Of a DNA stretch of 64,000 nt, positions 49,977-58,855 are shown piece by piece. Within the stretch, counting starts at the first letter, position 1. Each line of letters begins with the position of its first letter. The stretch comes from Streptomyces sp. NBC_01669. GTDB lineage: Bacteria > Actinomycetota > Actinomycetes > Streptomycetales > Streptomycetaceae. Made by a program: the position numbers and the translations under genes. The stretch lies in assembly GCF_026339735.1 (NCBI RefSeq), contig NZ_JAPEQG010000001.1:1364001-1428000 (forward strand). The letters run 5' to 3'. The notes under the pieces are model-generated. The model was not told the origin of the DNA and searched no databases. It saw only the letters and a program-made list of their open reading frames with translations.

Positions 49977-51803
49977 TCAGCCCTCCCTGTACAGCGCCTC
50001 GATGAGCTCTGCGTACCTGTCGTGGATCACCCGGCGGCGCAGTTTCAGGGACGGGGTCAGTTCGCCCGTCTCCGGACCCCATTCCTCCGACAGCAGCCGG
50101 TACCTCTTGACCTGCTCCGTCCCATTGAGCCTGGCGTTGGCCGCCTCGACGGCGCGGGCGATCTCCTCCCGTACGGCTGGGTGGTCGGCCAGTGCGGCCG
50201 GATCGCTGTCGATGCCCCGGGCCGCCGCCCAGGCCGGGGTCATCTCGGCGTCCAGGACCAGCAGGGCGACCAGGTAGGAGTGGCCGTCGCCGTGGGCGAG
50301 GGCCTGGCCGATCAGCGGGTGTTCCTTGAGGGTGTTCTCGACGAGCGCCGGGGAGACGTTCTTGCCGGTCGAGGTGACGATCATTTCCTTCTTGCGGTCG
50401 GTGAGCCACAGGTAGCCGTCCTCGTCGACCCGGCCGATGTCACCGGTCGCGAACCAGCCGTCCGAGTCGAGCACGCGCTCCACCGTGCCGTCGGCGCGCA
50501 GATAGCCCGTGAGGACCGTCTCGCCGCGGACCAGGATCTCGCCGTCCTCCGCGATCCTCACCTCCATCCCGGCCAGGGGCCGCCCCACCGAGCCGAGCCG
50601 GAAGCCGGTCGGGCTGTTGCAGGTGAAGACGCCGACCGTCTCGGTCAGCCCCCACGCATCCATGATCACGATGCCGAAGCCGGCCCAGAAACGGACCACG
50701 TCGAGCGGCATCGGCGCGGACGCGCTCGCCGCCCACACCAGCCTGTCGAAGCCGGCCCGTGCCAGGAGCGGTTCCAGCACCGTCGTCCTGGCCTGCCGGT
50801 AGGCGGCTTCCAGCTCGGCCGACGGCTGTTCGCCGCGCTCGCGGTGGGCGACGTGCTCGCGGGCCGTCCCGGCTGCCGCGTCGATCGCCGCGCGCTGTTC
50901 CTCCGGCAGGGCGACGAGGGCGGCCCGCACGGATGCGGCGAGCTTCTCCCAGACTCGCGGGACGCCGAAGAACTGGGCAGGGTGCAGAGCCCGCGCCGCA
51001 GCCGCGACCGCCGACGGGTCGGGGCAGAGGTGGACGTGCGAGGCGCGGAAGACCGGCAGGTAGATGCCGAGCATCCGCTCCGCGATGTGGGCGAACGGGA
51101 GGTAGCAGATGTGCGCGGCATGGTCGGGGAGTTCCACCACCCGGTCCAGGGCGACAGCGTTGACGACGACGCTGCGATGGTTGATCGGGACGGCCTTGGG
51201 GTCGCCGGTGGTGCCGGACGTGTAGACGACGGTGAGCGGGTCCTCGGCCCGCGACTCCCGCCATGCCTTCTCGAAGGCGTCCGGCCGGTACAGGCGGGCC
51301 CCGGTGGCGTGCAGCGATCCGTACGTACGGTGGGGTCCTGCCTCCGCCGCCTCGACGACGACCAGCTTCTCCAGCGGTACGGTGCCGTCCGCGAGGAGCG
51401 GCTCCCAGCGTTCCCGTTCCCGGGCGCCCTCGACGATCGCGAATCGAGCGCGGCTGTGCCGGGCGATGTGCGCGATCTGTCCGGGGGCCGCGGTGGAGTA
51501 CACCGTCACGGGGACGGCTCCCAGGTGGGTGAGGGCGAGGTCGCTCAGCCAGTGTTCGGGCCGGTTTCCCATCATCATGAGAACCTGCTCGCCGCGTTCC
51601 ACGCCGAGCGCGGCATATCCGGCGGCGAGTACCGCGACCTTGCGCCGCACTTCGCGCCAGGTGTGGGTCGTCCATCCGGAGTCGTCACCGTCGGCCCGCC
51701 ACGAGAGCGCCGGAAGATCACCATGGTCCTCGGCGTTGCGCAGCAGCAGGGCGGGGAGCGTGAGTTGCCCGGGTTCGGCGGAAAGTCGCAGGATCGTGGT
51801 CAC
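49977..51803 (-). CDS. Long-chain acyl-CoA ligase (AMP-dependent synthetase)
   Basis: A 608-residue ANL-superfamily enzyme from the GTG at 51803, with AGGAGG five bases upstream. The ATP/phosphate loop is VVYTSGTTGDPKAVP, the adenylate motif is MDAWGLTET, the hinge is GWFATGDIG...DRKKEM, and the C-terminal Lys is in PSLKLRRRVI. Size and the long central insertion fit FadD15-type long-chain fatty-acyl-CoA ligases. It activates fatty acids with ATP and CoA. It is divergent from a MerR regulator, with an inverted repeat between them that probably controls both. Confidence 0.93.
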   Translation of the reverse strand: MTTILRLSAEPGQLTLPALLLRNAEDHGDLPALSWRADGDDSGWTTHTWREVRRKVAVLAAGYAALGVERGEQVLMMMGNRPEHWLSDLALTHLGAVPVTVYSTAAPGQIAHIARHSRARFAIVEGARERERWEPLLADGTVPLEKLVVVEAAEAGPHRTYGSLHATGARLYRPDAFEKAWRESRAEDPLTVVYTSGTTGDPKAVPINHRSVVVNAVALDRVVELPDHAAHICYLPFAHIAERMLGIYLPVFRASHVHLCPDPSAVAAAARALHPAQFFGVPRVWEKLAASVRAALVALPEEQRAAIDAAAGTAREHVAHRERGEQPSAELEAAYRQARTTVLEPLLARAGFDRLVWAASASAPMPLDVVRFWAGFGIVIMDAWGLTETVGVFTCNSPTGFRLGSVGRPLAGMEVRIAEDGEILVRGETVLTGYLRADGTVERVLDSDGWFATGDIGRVDEDGYLWLTDRKKEMIVTSTGKNVSPALVENTLKEHPLIGQALAHGDGHSYLVALLVLDAEMTPAWAAARGIDSDPAALADHPAVREEIARAVEAANARLNGTEQVKRYRLLSEEWGPETGELTPSLKLRRRVIHDRYAELIEALYREG

Positions 51804-51886
51804 GGCCGCCTCCTGGCGCCATCGGCCGGACCGTGCGGGTCCGTACCGGGGGTGGGACTGCGCTTCGATGGTGCCGGACACTTTCA

Positions 51887-51914
51887 CAACAGTGGTGAGA
51901 CAGCAATACTGTTG
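51887..51914. promoter_or_regulatory. Inverted repeat CAACAGT-N14-ACTGTTG between ligase and MerR genes
   Basis: CAACAGT (51887-51893) and ACTGTTG (51908-51914) are perfect complements. The stretch is AT-richer than its surroundings and contains TACTGT (51907-51912), a candidate -10. Position and dyad symmetry suggest the operator of the MerR protein. Confidence 0.55.
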
Positions 51915-52003
51915 AACCGGATTGATGCAACGGATGCGGCCGTGCCCACGTACAGCCGTCACCGAGGACAGCAGTGCCCAGCGGTCAGGACCAAGGAGCA
52001 GAC

Positions 52004-52735
52004 ATGGCGACCAGGACCGAGGAGCCGACGCTCACCGTCGACGAGCTGGCGGCGCGCGCCGGAGTCACCGTACGCACCGTGCGTTTCTACAGCACGCGGG
52101 GGCTCCTGCCACCCCCGGTGATCGGACCGCGCCGGGTCGGTCACTACGGGCACGAGCACCTCTCGCGGCTGGCGCTGATCGAGGAGCTTCAGCACCAGGG
52201 CATGACCCTCGCCGCGATCGAACGCTATCTGGAGCAGCTGCCGCCCGATCTGAGCGCTCACGATCTGGCCATCCACCGGGCGCTGGTGGCGTCCTGGGCG
52301 CCGGACTCGGCGGAGCACACGACCCGGGCGGAGCTGGAGCGGCGAGCGGGACGGGCGCTGGCCGAGGGGGACATCGACCGGCTGGCCGCGATGGGCGTTC
52401 TGGAGCGTGCGGATGCGGCGGCCGGGAGCTACCGGGTCGATCCCGGGCTGCTGCGTCTCGGCGTCGAGCTGCTCGACGTCCCGATCGCGCACGAGACGAT
52501 CCTCGCGGCCCGCACGGTTCTGCTGGAGCACACCCGTTCCGCCGCGCACGAGCTGACGCGGCTGTTCCGGGACGAGGTGTGGAATCCGTACCGGGAGCGG
52601 GAGTCGGACCCGGAGCATGTGGCGGCGATGAAGTCGCTGTCCGCCCATATGCAGCCGATGGTGCTGCAGGCGCTGGTGACCGCGTTCCAGCGGTCGCTCA
52701 AGGAAGAACTGCGGGCGGCGTTCACGGCGGAGTGA
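52004..52735 (+). CDS. MerR-family transcriptional regulator
   Basis: A 243-residue regulator. Residues 8-75 form the MerR winged helix (LTVDELAARAGVTVRTVRFY, then GLLPPPVIGPRRVGHYGHEH, RLALIEELQHQGMTLAAI). The effector part (about 90-243) is long, helical and lacks the Cys pairs of metal-sensing members, so a small organic ligand such as an acyl-CoA is more likely. The start is the ATG at 52004 with AAGGAG six bases upstream. It is divergent from an acyl-CoA ligase and probably regulates it. Confidence 0.92.
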   Translation: MATRTEEPTLTVDELAARAGVTVRTVRFYSTRGLLPPPVIGPRRVGHYGHEHLSRLALIEELQHQGMTLAAIERYLEQLPPDLSAHDLAIHRALVASWAPDSAEHTTRAELERRAGRALAEGDIDRLAAMGVLERADAAAGSYRVDPGLLRLGVELLDVPIAHETILAARTVLLEHTRSAAHELTRLFRDEVWNPYRERESDPEHVAAMKSLSAHMQPMVLQALVTAFQRSLKEELRAAFTAE

Positions 52736-52758
52736 GCCCCGTCGGCGACAGGGGCTCA
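52733..52758. terminator. Terminator between MerR and ThrRS-like genes
   Basis: TGAGCCCC (52733-52740) pairs with GGGGCTCA (52751-52758) around a 10-base loop; the left arm includes the MerR stop codon. The genes are convergent. Confidence 0.65.
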
Positions 52759-52776
52759 CTGTCGGCGCCTGGCCTG

Positions 52777-54000
52777 TTACGGGGCGTCGTCCCACAGCTC
52801 GGTGGTGTGGGCGTCGATGAGCGCGCCGATCCGTTCGAGGAAGGCGTCGGCGGGTTGCGGGTCGAGGCGGCGTCCGTCGCGCAGCCGTACGGCGACGTGG
52901 TCGTCGACGGCTTCCTTGGCTCCGATCACCGCTTGGTACGGCACCAGGCGGTCCTCCCGGATGCGGGCGCCCAGGGTGCCACGTTCCGGCCCGGCGATCT
53001 CGGCCCGCAGCCCGCGGTCGGTGCAGCGCGCGGCCAACGCGACGGCGTTCGGCAGTTCCGCCTCGGAGACCGGGAGGATCGCCAGCTGGGTCGGGGCGAG
53101 CCAGGCGGGGAAGGCTCCGCCGTGCTGTTCGATGAGATGGGCGACGGCACGCTCCACGCTGCCGATGATGCTGCGGTGGACCATGACCGGCCGGTGCTTC
53201 GCGCCGTCCGCGCCGATGTAGTACAGATCGAACCGCTCGGGCTGGTGGAAGTCGACCTGGACGGTGGACAGGGTGGATTCCCTGCCCGCACCGTCGGTGA
53301 CCTGGACGTCGATCTTCGGGCCGTAGAACGCGGCCTCGCCCTCCGCCGAGTCGTACGGCAGGCCGGAGCGGTCAAGTACCTCGGTGAGCAGGGCGGTGGA
53401 CCGCTGCCACTTCTCGGGGGCGGCCACGTACTTGCCGCCGGGGCCGGGGAGGGAGAGCCGGTAGCGGGCCGGGCGGATGCCCAGCGCCTCGTAGGCAGTT
53501 CGGATCATCTCCAGGGCGGCCCGCGCCTCGTCGGCGACCTGGTCCAGGGTGCAGAAAATATGCGCGTCGTTCAGCTGGATGGCCCGGACGCGGGTCAGCC
53601 CGCCGAGCACACCGGAGAGTTCGGAGCGGTACATGCCGCCCAGTTCGGCCATGCGCAGCGGGAGCTCGCGGTAGCTGTGCGAGCGGGAGCGGTAGATCAC
53701 CGCGTGGTGGGGACAGAGACTCGGCCGCAGGACGACCTGCTCCGATCCCAGGTCCATCGGCGGGAACATGTCGTCGCTGTAATGCGACCAGTGCCCGGAG
53801 ATCTCGTACAGCTCCCGCTTGCCCAGCACCGGCGAGTACACATGCCGGTAGCCGGCCCGCCGCTCAGCGGTGCGGATGTACTCCTCCAGGGTGTGCCGCA
53901 CGGTCGCGCCGTCGGGCAGCCAGTACGGAAGTCCCGCGCCGATCAGCGGGTCGGTGTCGAACAGGGCCAGTTCGCGGCCGAGCTTGCGGTGGTCGTGCAT
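52777..54000 (-). CDS. Short threonyl-tRNA synthetase paralogue
   Basis: A 407-residue class II synthetase from the ATG at 54000. It has only the catalytic core and the C-terminal anticodon-binding domain; the TGS and N2 editing domains of normal ThrRS (about 640-660 residues) are absent. Motif 2 region is RVRAIQLNDAHIFC; motif 3 is MVHRSIIGSVER. Two zinc ligands are present, Cys96 (SLCPHH) and His275 (MVHRS), but the middle one, normally His, is Tyr124 (GGMYRSE). So substrate choice or metal use may differ. It follows a leader with three Thr codons and a hairpin, so it is probably induced when charged tRNA-Thr is scarce. Confidence 0.88.
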   Translation of the reverse strand: MHDHRKLGRELALFDTDPLIGAGLPYWLPDGATVRHTLEEYIRTAERRAGYRHVYSPVLGKRELYEISGHWSHYSDDMFPPMDLGSEQVVLRPSLCPHHAVIYRSRSHSYRELPLRMAELGGMYRSELSGVLGGLTRVRAIQLNDAHIFCTLDQVADEARAALEMIRTAYEALGIRPARYRLSLPGPGGKYVAAPEKWQRSTALLTEVLDRSGLPYDSAEGEAAFYGPKIDVQVTDGAGRESTLSTVQVDFHQPERFDLYYIGADGAKHRPVMVHRSIIGSVERAVAHLIEQHGGAFPAWLAPTQLAILPVSEAELPNAVALAARCTDRGLRAEIAGPERGTLGARIREDRLVPYQAVIGAKEAVDDHVAVRLRDGRRLDPQPADAFLERIGALIDAHTTELWDDAP

Positions 54001-54038
54001 GGCGGTCTCCTCGCGGTCATCGGGCGAGTGGCCGCAAG

Positions 54039-54072
54039 CCGAAGCCCCGGGGCACTCGCCCCGGGGCTTCGG
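54039..54072 (-). terminator. Attenuator hairpin upstream of the ThrRS-like gene
   Basis: A perfect 15-bp stem, CCGAAGCCCCGGGGC (minus strand 54072-54058) with GCCCCGGGGCTTCGG (54053-54039), loop GAGT. It lies 13 bases after the leader peptide stop and 38 bases before the synthetase ATG. Its loop side (GGGCGAGTG) can also pair with CACTCGCCC (minus strand 54030-54022), giving an alternative fold. Confidence 0.7.
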
Positions 54073-54085
54073 ACTGAGACATCGG

Positions 54086-54139
54086 TCAGCGCGCCGGGAC
54101 ACTCTCCGGCGTCGTCGTCATGGCAGCAGCGCGCTTCAT
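54086..54139 (-). CDS. Threonine leader peptide, 17 codons
   Basis: The ORF MKRAAAMTTTPESVPAR starts at the ATG 54139 and ends with TGA at 54088-54086. Three consecutive ACG threonine codons lie in its middle. A TAGCGT -10 element (minus strand 54152-54147) is seven bases upstream, so the leader ORF itself is leaderless. It is directly followed by the attenuator hairpin and the ThrRS-like gene. By analogy with trp and leu leaders of actinobacteria, ribosome stalling at the Thr codons would prevent hairpin formation and allow read-through. Confidence 0.65.
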   Translation of the reverse strand: MKRAAAMTTTPESVPAR

Positions 54140-54146
54140 GGCACCG

Positions 54147-54152
54147 ACGCTA
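54147..54152 (-). promoter_or_regulatory. -10 element of the ThrRS-like leader transcript
   Basis: TAGCGT read on the minus strand, ending seven bases before the leader ATG at 54139. No convincing -35 was seen. Confidence 0.5.
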
Positions 54153-54185
54153 GCAGGGTGTCCCGCTGTCCACCCGGCATTTTCC

Positions 54186-54218
54186 GGCCGGAGGGTGCGG
54201 ATGCCGCAGCCTCCGGCC
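54186..54218 (-). terminator. Terminator of the beta-oxidation operon
   Basis: GGCCGGAGG (54186-54194) pairs with CCTCCGGCC (54210-54218), with an inner GCGG/CCGC stem, 25 bp after the FadB-like stop. Confidence 0.75.
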
Positions 54219-54242
54219 GTACGTGGCCCGCTGGGCCGCCGG

Positions 54243-56414
54243 TCAGTCGTGGAAGGTCTCGCCCTTCTCGGCCTTCTCCAGCAGCAGCGCGGGCGGCAGG
54301 AACCGGTCGCCGTACTTCTCGGCGAGTTCCCGGGCGCGCGCCACGAAGCCGGGCAGGCCGCCCTCGTACCCGTTGATGTACTGGAGCACGCCTCCGGTCC
54401 ACGGCGGGAAGCCGATGCCCATGATGGAGCCGATGTTGGCGTCGGCGACCGAGATGAGGACGTTCTCCTCCAGGCAACGGACGCTGTCCAAAGCCTCGGA
54501 GAAGAGCATCCGCTCCTTCATGTCGACGAAGGGGATGTCGGTGCCGGCCTTCGTGAAGTGCTCGCGCAGCCCCGGCCACAGCCGGGCCCGCTTGCCGTCC
54601 TCGTCGTACTCGTAGAACCCCGCGCCACCGCTCCGGCCGGTACGTCCGAACTCGTCGACCATCCGGTCGATGACCGCGTCCGCAGGATGCCCGGCCCAGG
54701 TGCCGCCCGCCTCCTCGACCGCGCGCTTCGTCTCGTTGCGGATCTTGCGCGGCAGGGTCAGCGTCAGTTCGTCCATCAGCGAGAGGACCTTGGCCGGGTA
54801 GCCGGACTGCGCCGCTGCCTGCTCGACCGACGCGGGCTCGACGCCCTCGCCGACCATGGCGACGCCCTCGTTGATGAACTGACCGATGACCCGCGAGGTG
54901 AAGAAGCCGCGCGAGTCGTTGACGACGATCGGCGTCTTCTGGATCCGGCGGACCAGGTCGAAGGCGCGCGCCAGGGCCTCGTCGCCGGTCTGCTCGCCCT
55001 TGATGATCTCGACCAGCGGCATCTTGTCGACGGGCGAGAAGAAGTGCAGGCCGATGAAGTCGGCGGGGCGCGTGACCCCCTTGGCAAGGACCGTGATCGG
55101 CAGGGTCGAGGTGTTGGAGCAGAGCAGCGCGTCGGGCTCGATGATGTCCTGGATCTCCTGGAACACCTTGTGCTTGAGCGCGGTGTCCTCGAAGACCGCC
55201 TCGATGACGGCGTCGCAGCCCGCCAGATCGGCCGGGTCGCCGGTCGGGGTGATGCGGGCCAGCAGCTCGTCGCGCTTCGCCTCGGTCGTGCGGCCCCGGG
55301 AGAGCGCCTTGGCGAGCAGCCTCTCGCTGTACGCCTTGCCCTTGGCGGCCGCCTCGGTGGAGACGTCCTTGAGGACGACCTCGATGCCGGCGCGCGCGCA
55401 GGAGTACGCGATACCCGCGCCCATCATCCCGGCGCCGAGGACGGCGACCTTCCTGACCTGGCGCTCCTCGATGCCCTTGGGGCGGTTGGCGCCGGAGTTG
55501 ACGGCCTGAAGGTCGAAGAAGAACGCCTGGATCATGTTCTTCGAGATCTGGCCGGTGACGAGCTCGGTGAAGTACCGGGCCTCGATGGTCAGTGCGGTCT
55601 CGAAGTCGACCTGGGAGCCCTCGACGGCGGCGGCCAGAATGTTGCGGGGCGCCGGCATGGGGGCGCCCGCGAGCTGCTTCTTCAGGTTGGCCGGGAAGGC
55701 GGGCAGGTTGGCCGCGAACTTCGGGTTCGACGGGGTGCCGCCGGGGATCCTGTAGCCCTTGACGTCCCAGGGCTGCTGGGACTCGGGGTTGGCGTCGATG
55801 AAGGCGCGGGCCTTGTCGAGCATCTCCTCGGGCGTGGCCGCCACCTCGTGGACGAGGCCGTTCTCCAGGGCGCGCTTCGGGGTGTACTGGGTGCCCTGGA
55901 GGAGGACCTTCAGCAGCGCGTCGGCGACGCCCATGAGGCGTACGGTGCGGGTGACGCCGCCACCCGCGGGCAGCAGGCCGAGGGTGACCTCGGGCAGGCC
56001 GATGCGGGAGCCGGGCGTGTCGAGGGCGATGCGGTGGTGGGAGGCGAGCGCGATCTCGTAACCACCGCCGAGGGCCGCGCCGTTGATGGCGGCGACGACG
56101 GGGATGCCGAGGGTCTCGATGCGGCGCAGTGAGTTCTTGATGGCGGTGCCGACGTCGAAGGCGTCCTGGGCGCTCGAAGGCCCGACCTTGATCATGTCCT
56201 TGAGGTCGCCGCCCGCGAAGAAGGTCTTCTTGGCGGAGGTGTAGATGATGCCGCGGATGGAGTCCTTCTCGGCTTCCGCGCGGTCGGCGATGGCCGCGAT
56301 GGAGTCCTTGAAGGCCTGGTTCATCGTGTTGGCGGACTGGTTGGGGTCGTCGAGTACGAGGGTGACGACGCCGGTCTCGTCCTGTTCCCAGCGGATGGTC
56401 GTGCTCTCGGTCAT
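54243..56414 (-). CDS. FadB/FadJ-like multifunctional enoyl-CoA hydratase / 3-hydroxyacyl-CoA dehydrogenase
   Basis: A 723-residue fusion. The N-terminal crotonase domain (1-about 300) has oxyanion segments [13 protein letters not shown] and [15 protein letters not shown]. The NAD-binding domain begins at about residue 330 with [19 protein letters not shown], and [12 protein letters not shown] plus [19 protein letters not shown] hold the dehydrogenase catalytic His-Glu pair. Two C-terminal 3HCDH domains follow. It hydrates enoyl-CoA and oxidises 3-hydroxyacyl-CoA. It is the last gene of the operon, 38 bp after the thiolase, with GGAG before the ATG at 56414. It forms the trifunctional complex with that thiolase. 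Confidence 0.95.
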   Translation of the reverse strand: MTESTTIRWEQDETGVVTLVLDDPNQSANTMNQAFKDSIAAIADRAEAEKDSIRGIIYTSAKKTFFAGGDLKDMIKVGPSSAQDAFDVGTAIKNSLRRIETLGIPVVAAINGAALGGGYEIALASHHRIALDTPGSRIGLPEVTLGLLPAGGGVTRTVRLMGVADALLKVLLQGTQYTPKRALENGLVHEVAATPEEMLDKARAFIDANPESQQPWDVKGYRIPGGTPSNPKFAANLPAFPANLKKQLAGAPMPAPRNILAAAVEGSQVDFETALTIEARYFTELVTGQISKNMIQAFFFDLQAVNSGANRPKGIEERQVRKVAVLGAGMMGAGIAYSCARAGIEVVLKDVSTEAAAKGKAYSERLLAKALSRGRTTEAKRDELLARITPTGDPADLAGCDAVIEAVFEDTALKHKVFQEIQDIIEPDALLCSNTSTLPITVLAKGVTRPADFIGLHFFSPVDKMPLVEIIKGEQTGDEALARAFDLVRRIQKTPIVVNDSRGFFTSRVIGQFINEGVAMVGEGVEPASVEQAAAQSGYPAKVLSLMDELTLTLPRKIRNETKRAVEEAGGTWAGHPADAVIDRMVDEFGRTGRSGGAGFYEYDEDGKRARLWPGLREHFTKAGTDIPFVDMKERMLFSEALDSVRCLEENVLISVADANIGSIMGIGFPPWTGGVLQYINGYEGGLPGFVARARELAEKYGDRFLPPALLLEKAEKGETFHD

Positions 56415-56452
56415 TGCGGTGTTCTCCGTAAGCAAGGGGTGGCCGGGGACGG

Positions 56453-57667
56453 TCAGAGACGCTCGATGACGGTGGCGACGCCCATGCCGCCGCCGACGCA
56501 CAGGGTGGCGAGGCCGTACCGCTTGTCCTGGCGCTCCAGTTCGTCGATGAGGGTGCCGAGGATCATCGCGCCGGTGGCGCCGAGCGGGTGACCGAGCGCG
56601 ATGGCGCCGCCGTTGACGTTGATCTTGTCGAGGGAGAGCCCCATGTCGCGGGCGAAGCGGAGGACGACGCCGGCGAACGCCTCGTTGATCTCGACGAGGT
56701 CGATGTCGTCGATGGTGAGCCCGGCCTTGGCGAGGGCCTTGCGGGTGGCGGGCGCGGGGCCGGTCAGCATGATGGTCGGCTCGGATCCGGAGACCGCGGC
56801 GGAGACGATCCTGGCTCGCGGGGTCAGACCGTAGCGCTCGCCGATCTCCTTCGAGCCGATCGCAACGAGTGCGGCGCCGTCCACGATGCCCGAGGAGTTG
56901 CCCGCGTGGTGGACGTGGTCGATCTTCTCGACCCAGTGGTACTTCTGCAGTGCCACGGCGTCGAAGCCGCCCAGCTCGCCGATGGTGGCGAACGAGGGCT
57001 TGAGCGCGGCCAGCGAGTCGGCGGTGGTACCGGGGCGCATGTGCTCGTCGTGGTCGAGGACGACGAGGCCGTTGCGGTCCTTGACCGGGACGACGGAGCG
57101 CGCGAACCGGCCGTCCTTCCATGCCTCGGCGGCCCGCTCCTGGGAGAGTGCGGCGAACTCGTCGACGTCGCGGCGCGAGAAGCCTTCGATGGTGGCGATG
57201 AGGTCGGCGCCGACGCCCTGCGGGGCGAAGCCGGTCTCGTAGTTGGTCATCGGGTCCATCGCCCAGGCGCCGCCGTCGGAGCCCATCGGCACCCGGGACA
57301 TCGATTCGACGCCGCCCGCGAGGATCAGGTCCTCCCAGCCCGAACGGACCTTGGCTGCAGCCAGGTTGACGGCTTCCAGCCCGGAGGCACAGAACCGGTT
57401 CTCCTGGACGCCCGCCACCGTGTCCGGGAGCCCGGCGGCGATGGCGGCGATCCGGGCGATGTCGGAGCCCTGGTCGCCGAGCGGGCTGACCACGCCGAGG
57501 ACGATGTCGTCGATGGCGGCCGGGTCCAGGTCGGGGAAGCGGTTACGGATTTCGTGGATGAGGCCGACGACGAGGTCGATCGGCTTGGTGCCGTGCAGGG
57601 CGCCATTGGCCTTGCCGCGGCCGCGCGGGGTGCGGATCGCGTCGTAGACAAATGCTTCGGTACTCAA
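56453..57667 (-). CDS. Acetyl-CoA C-acyltransferase (thiolase, FadA-like)
   Basis: A 404-residue thiolase starting with TTG at 57667 (AAAGG eight bases upstream). The nucleophilic Cys is in [13 protein letters not shown] (about residue 90); [22 protein letters not shown] with the catalytic His, and [10 protein letters not shown] with the second Cys are all present. It splits 3-ketoacyl-CoA to acetyl- or propionyl-CoA and shortened acyl-CoA. It is fourth in the operon, 35 bp after the acyl-CoA dehydrogenase gene and just before its FadB-like partner. Confidence 0.95.
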   Translation of the reverse strand: MSTEAFVYDAIRTPRGRGKANGALHGTKPIDLVVGLIHEIRNRFPDLDPAAIDDIVLGVVSPLGDQGSDIARIAAIAAGLPDTVAGVQENRFCASGLEAVNLAAAKVRSGWEDLILAGGVESMSRVPMGSDGGAWAMDPMTNYETGFAPQGVGADLIATIEGFSRRDVDEFAALSQERAAEAWKDGRFARSVVPVKDRNGLVVLDHDEHMRPGTTADSLAALKPSFATIGELGGFDAVALQKYHWVEKIDHVHHAGNSSGIVDGAALVAIGSKEIGERYGLTPRARIVSAAVSGSEPTIMLTGPAPATRKALAKAGLTIDDIDLVEINEAFAGVVLRFARDMGLSLDKINVNGGAIALGHPLGATGAMILGTLIDELERQDKRYGLATLCVGGGMGVATVIERL

Positions 57668-57702
57668 GACAGCAGCCTTTCGGGGGTGGTCGATCGTCGG
57701 GG

Positions 57703-58845
57703 TCAGGCGAGCAGCGAGCGGCCGATGATCTCCTTCATGATCTCGGTCGTGCCGCCGTAGATGGTCTGGATGCGGCCGTCGGTGAACGCCTTGGCGACCC
57801 GGTATTCCGTCATGTAGCCGTAGCCGCCGTGGAGCTGGAGGCAGCGGTCGGCGACGCGCTTCTGCAGCTCGGTGGCCCACCACTTGGCCATCGACGCGTG
57901 CACGGCGTCGAGCTTCCCGTCCGAGTGGTCGACGATGCACCGGTCGAGGAAGGCCCGGGTGACGGCGCACTCGGTGGCCATCTCGGCGATCTCGAAGCGG
58001 ATGTGCTGGAGCTTGGAGAGCGGCCGTCCGAAGGCCTCGCGCTCCTTGACGTACTGGGTGGTGATCTCCAGGAGGTACTCGGCGGCGGCGATACCGGCGA
58101 CCGCTATGCCCATCCGCTCCTGCGCCAGGTTGGTCATCAAGTGGATGAACGCGCCGTCGCGCTCACCGAGCAGGTTCTCCTTGGGGACGCGGACGTCGTT
58201 GAAGAACAGCTCGGCCGTGTCCTGGGACTTCTGGCCGATCTTGTCGAGGTTGCGGCCCCGCTCGAAGCCCTCCGCACCGCGTTCGACGACGATCAGCGAG
58301 AGCCCCTTCGCGCCGCCCTCCGCGGTGGTCTTCGCGACGACGATCACCAGGTCGGCGAGGATGCCGTTGGAGATGAACGTCTTGGAACCGTTGAGCAGCC
58401 AGTGGTCGCCCTTGTCCTCGGCGGTGGTGCGGATGCCCTGGAGGTCGGAACCGGCGCCGGGTTCGGTCATCGCGATGGCGGTGATGATCTCGCCGCTGCA
58501 GAAGCCGGGCAGCCAGCGCCGCTTCTGTTCCTCGGTGGCGAGGCCGGTGAGGTAGGGGCCGATGATGTCGTTGTGCAGGCCGAGCGCGAGCCCGGGGGCG
58601 CCGGCCCGGGTGAACTCCTCGGCGAGGACGGCGCTGTAGCGGAAGTCGGTGGTGCCGCCGCCCCCGTACTCCTCGGGGACGGCGAGGCCGAGCAGCCCTT
58701 GCCGGCCGGCCGCGAGCCAGGCCTCGCGCGAGACGATGCCGTCCTTCTCCCACTGCTCGTAGTGCGGGAGGACTTCCTTGGTCAGGAAGGTCCGGACGGT
58801 CTCGCGGAACGCGTCGTGCTCCTCGGTGAAGATCTGCCGCTGCAC
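57703..58845 (-). CDS. Acyl-CoA dehydrogenase
   Basis: A 380-residue FAD flavoprotein. FAD/substrate segments are [16 protein letters not shown] and [13 protein letters not shown]. The C-terminal signature is [19 protein letters not shown], and [13 protein letters not shown] holds the catalytic Glu position of most short/medium-chain enzymes. It introduces the alpha-beta double bond of acyl-CoA, passing electrons to ETF. The start is GTG at 58845, ten bases after the F420-dependent oxidoreductase gene. The neighbouring racemase suggests methyl-branched substrates. Confidence 0.94.
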   Translation of the reverse strand: MQRQIFTEEHDAFRETVRTFLTKEVLPHYEQWEKDGIVSREAWLAAGRQGLLGLAVPEEYGGGGTTDFRYSAVLAEEFTRAGAPGLALGLHNDIIGPYLTGLATEEQKRRWLPGFCSGEIITAIAMTEPGAGSDLQGIRTTAEDKGDHWLLNGSKTFISNGILADLVIVVAKTTAEGGAKGLSLIVVERGAEGFERGRNLDKIGQKSQDTAELFFNDVRVPKENLLGERDGAFIHLMTNLAQERMGIAVAGIAAAEYLLEITTQYVKEREAFGRPLSKLQHIRFEIAEMATECAVTRAFLDRCIVDHSDGKLDAVHASMAKWWATELQKRVADRCLQLHGGYGYMTEYRVAKAFTDGRIQTIYGGTTEIMKEIIGRSLLA

Positions 58846-58855
58846 TGCGGGCCCC

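Noticed and set aside
54000..54139. T-box riboswitch for the ThrRS-like gene
   Set aside because: No AGGGUGGNACCGCG-type antiterminator sequence is present. The short leader with Thr codons fits peptide-based attenuation better.
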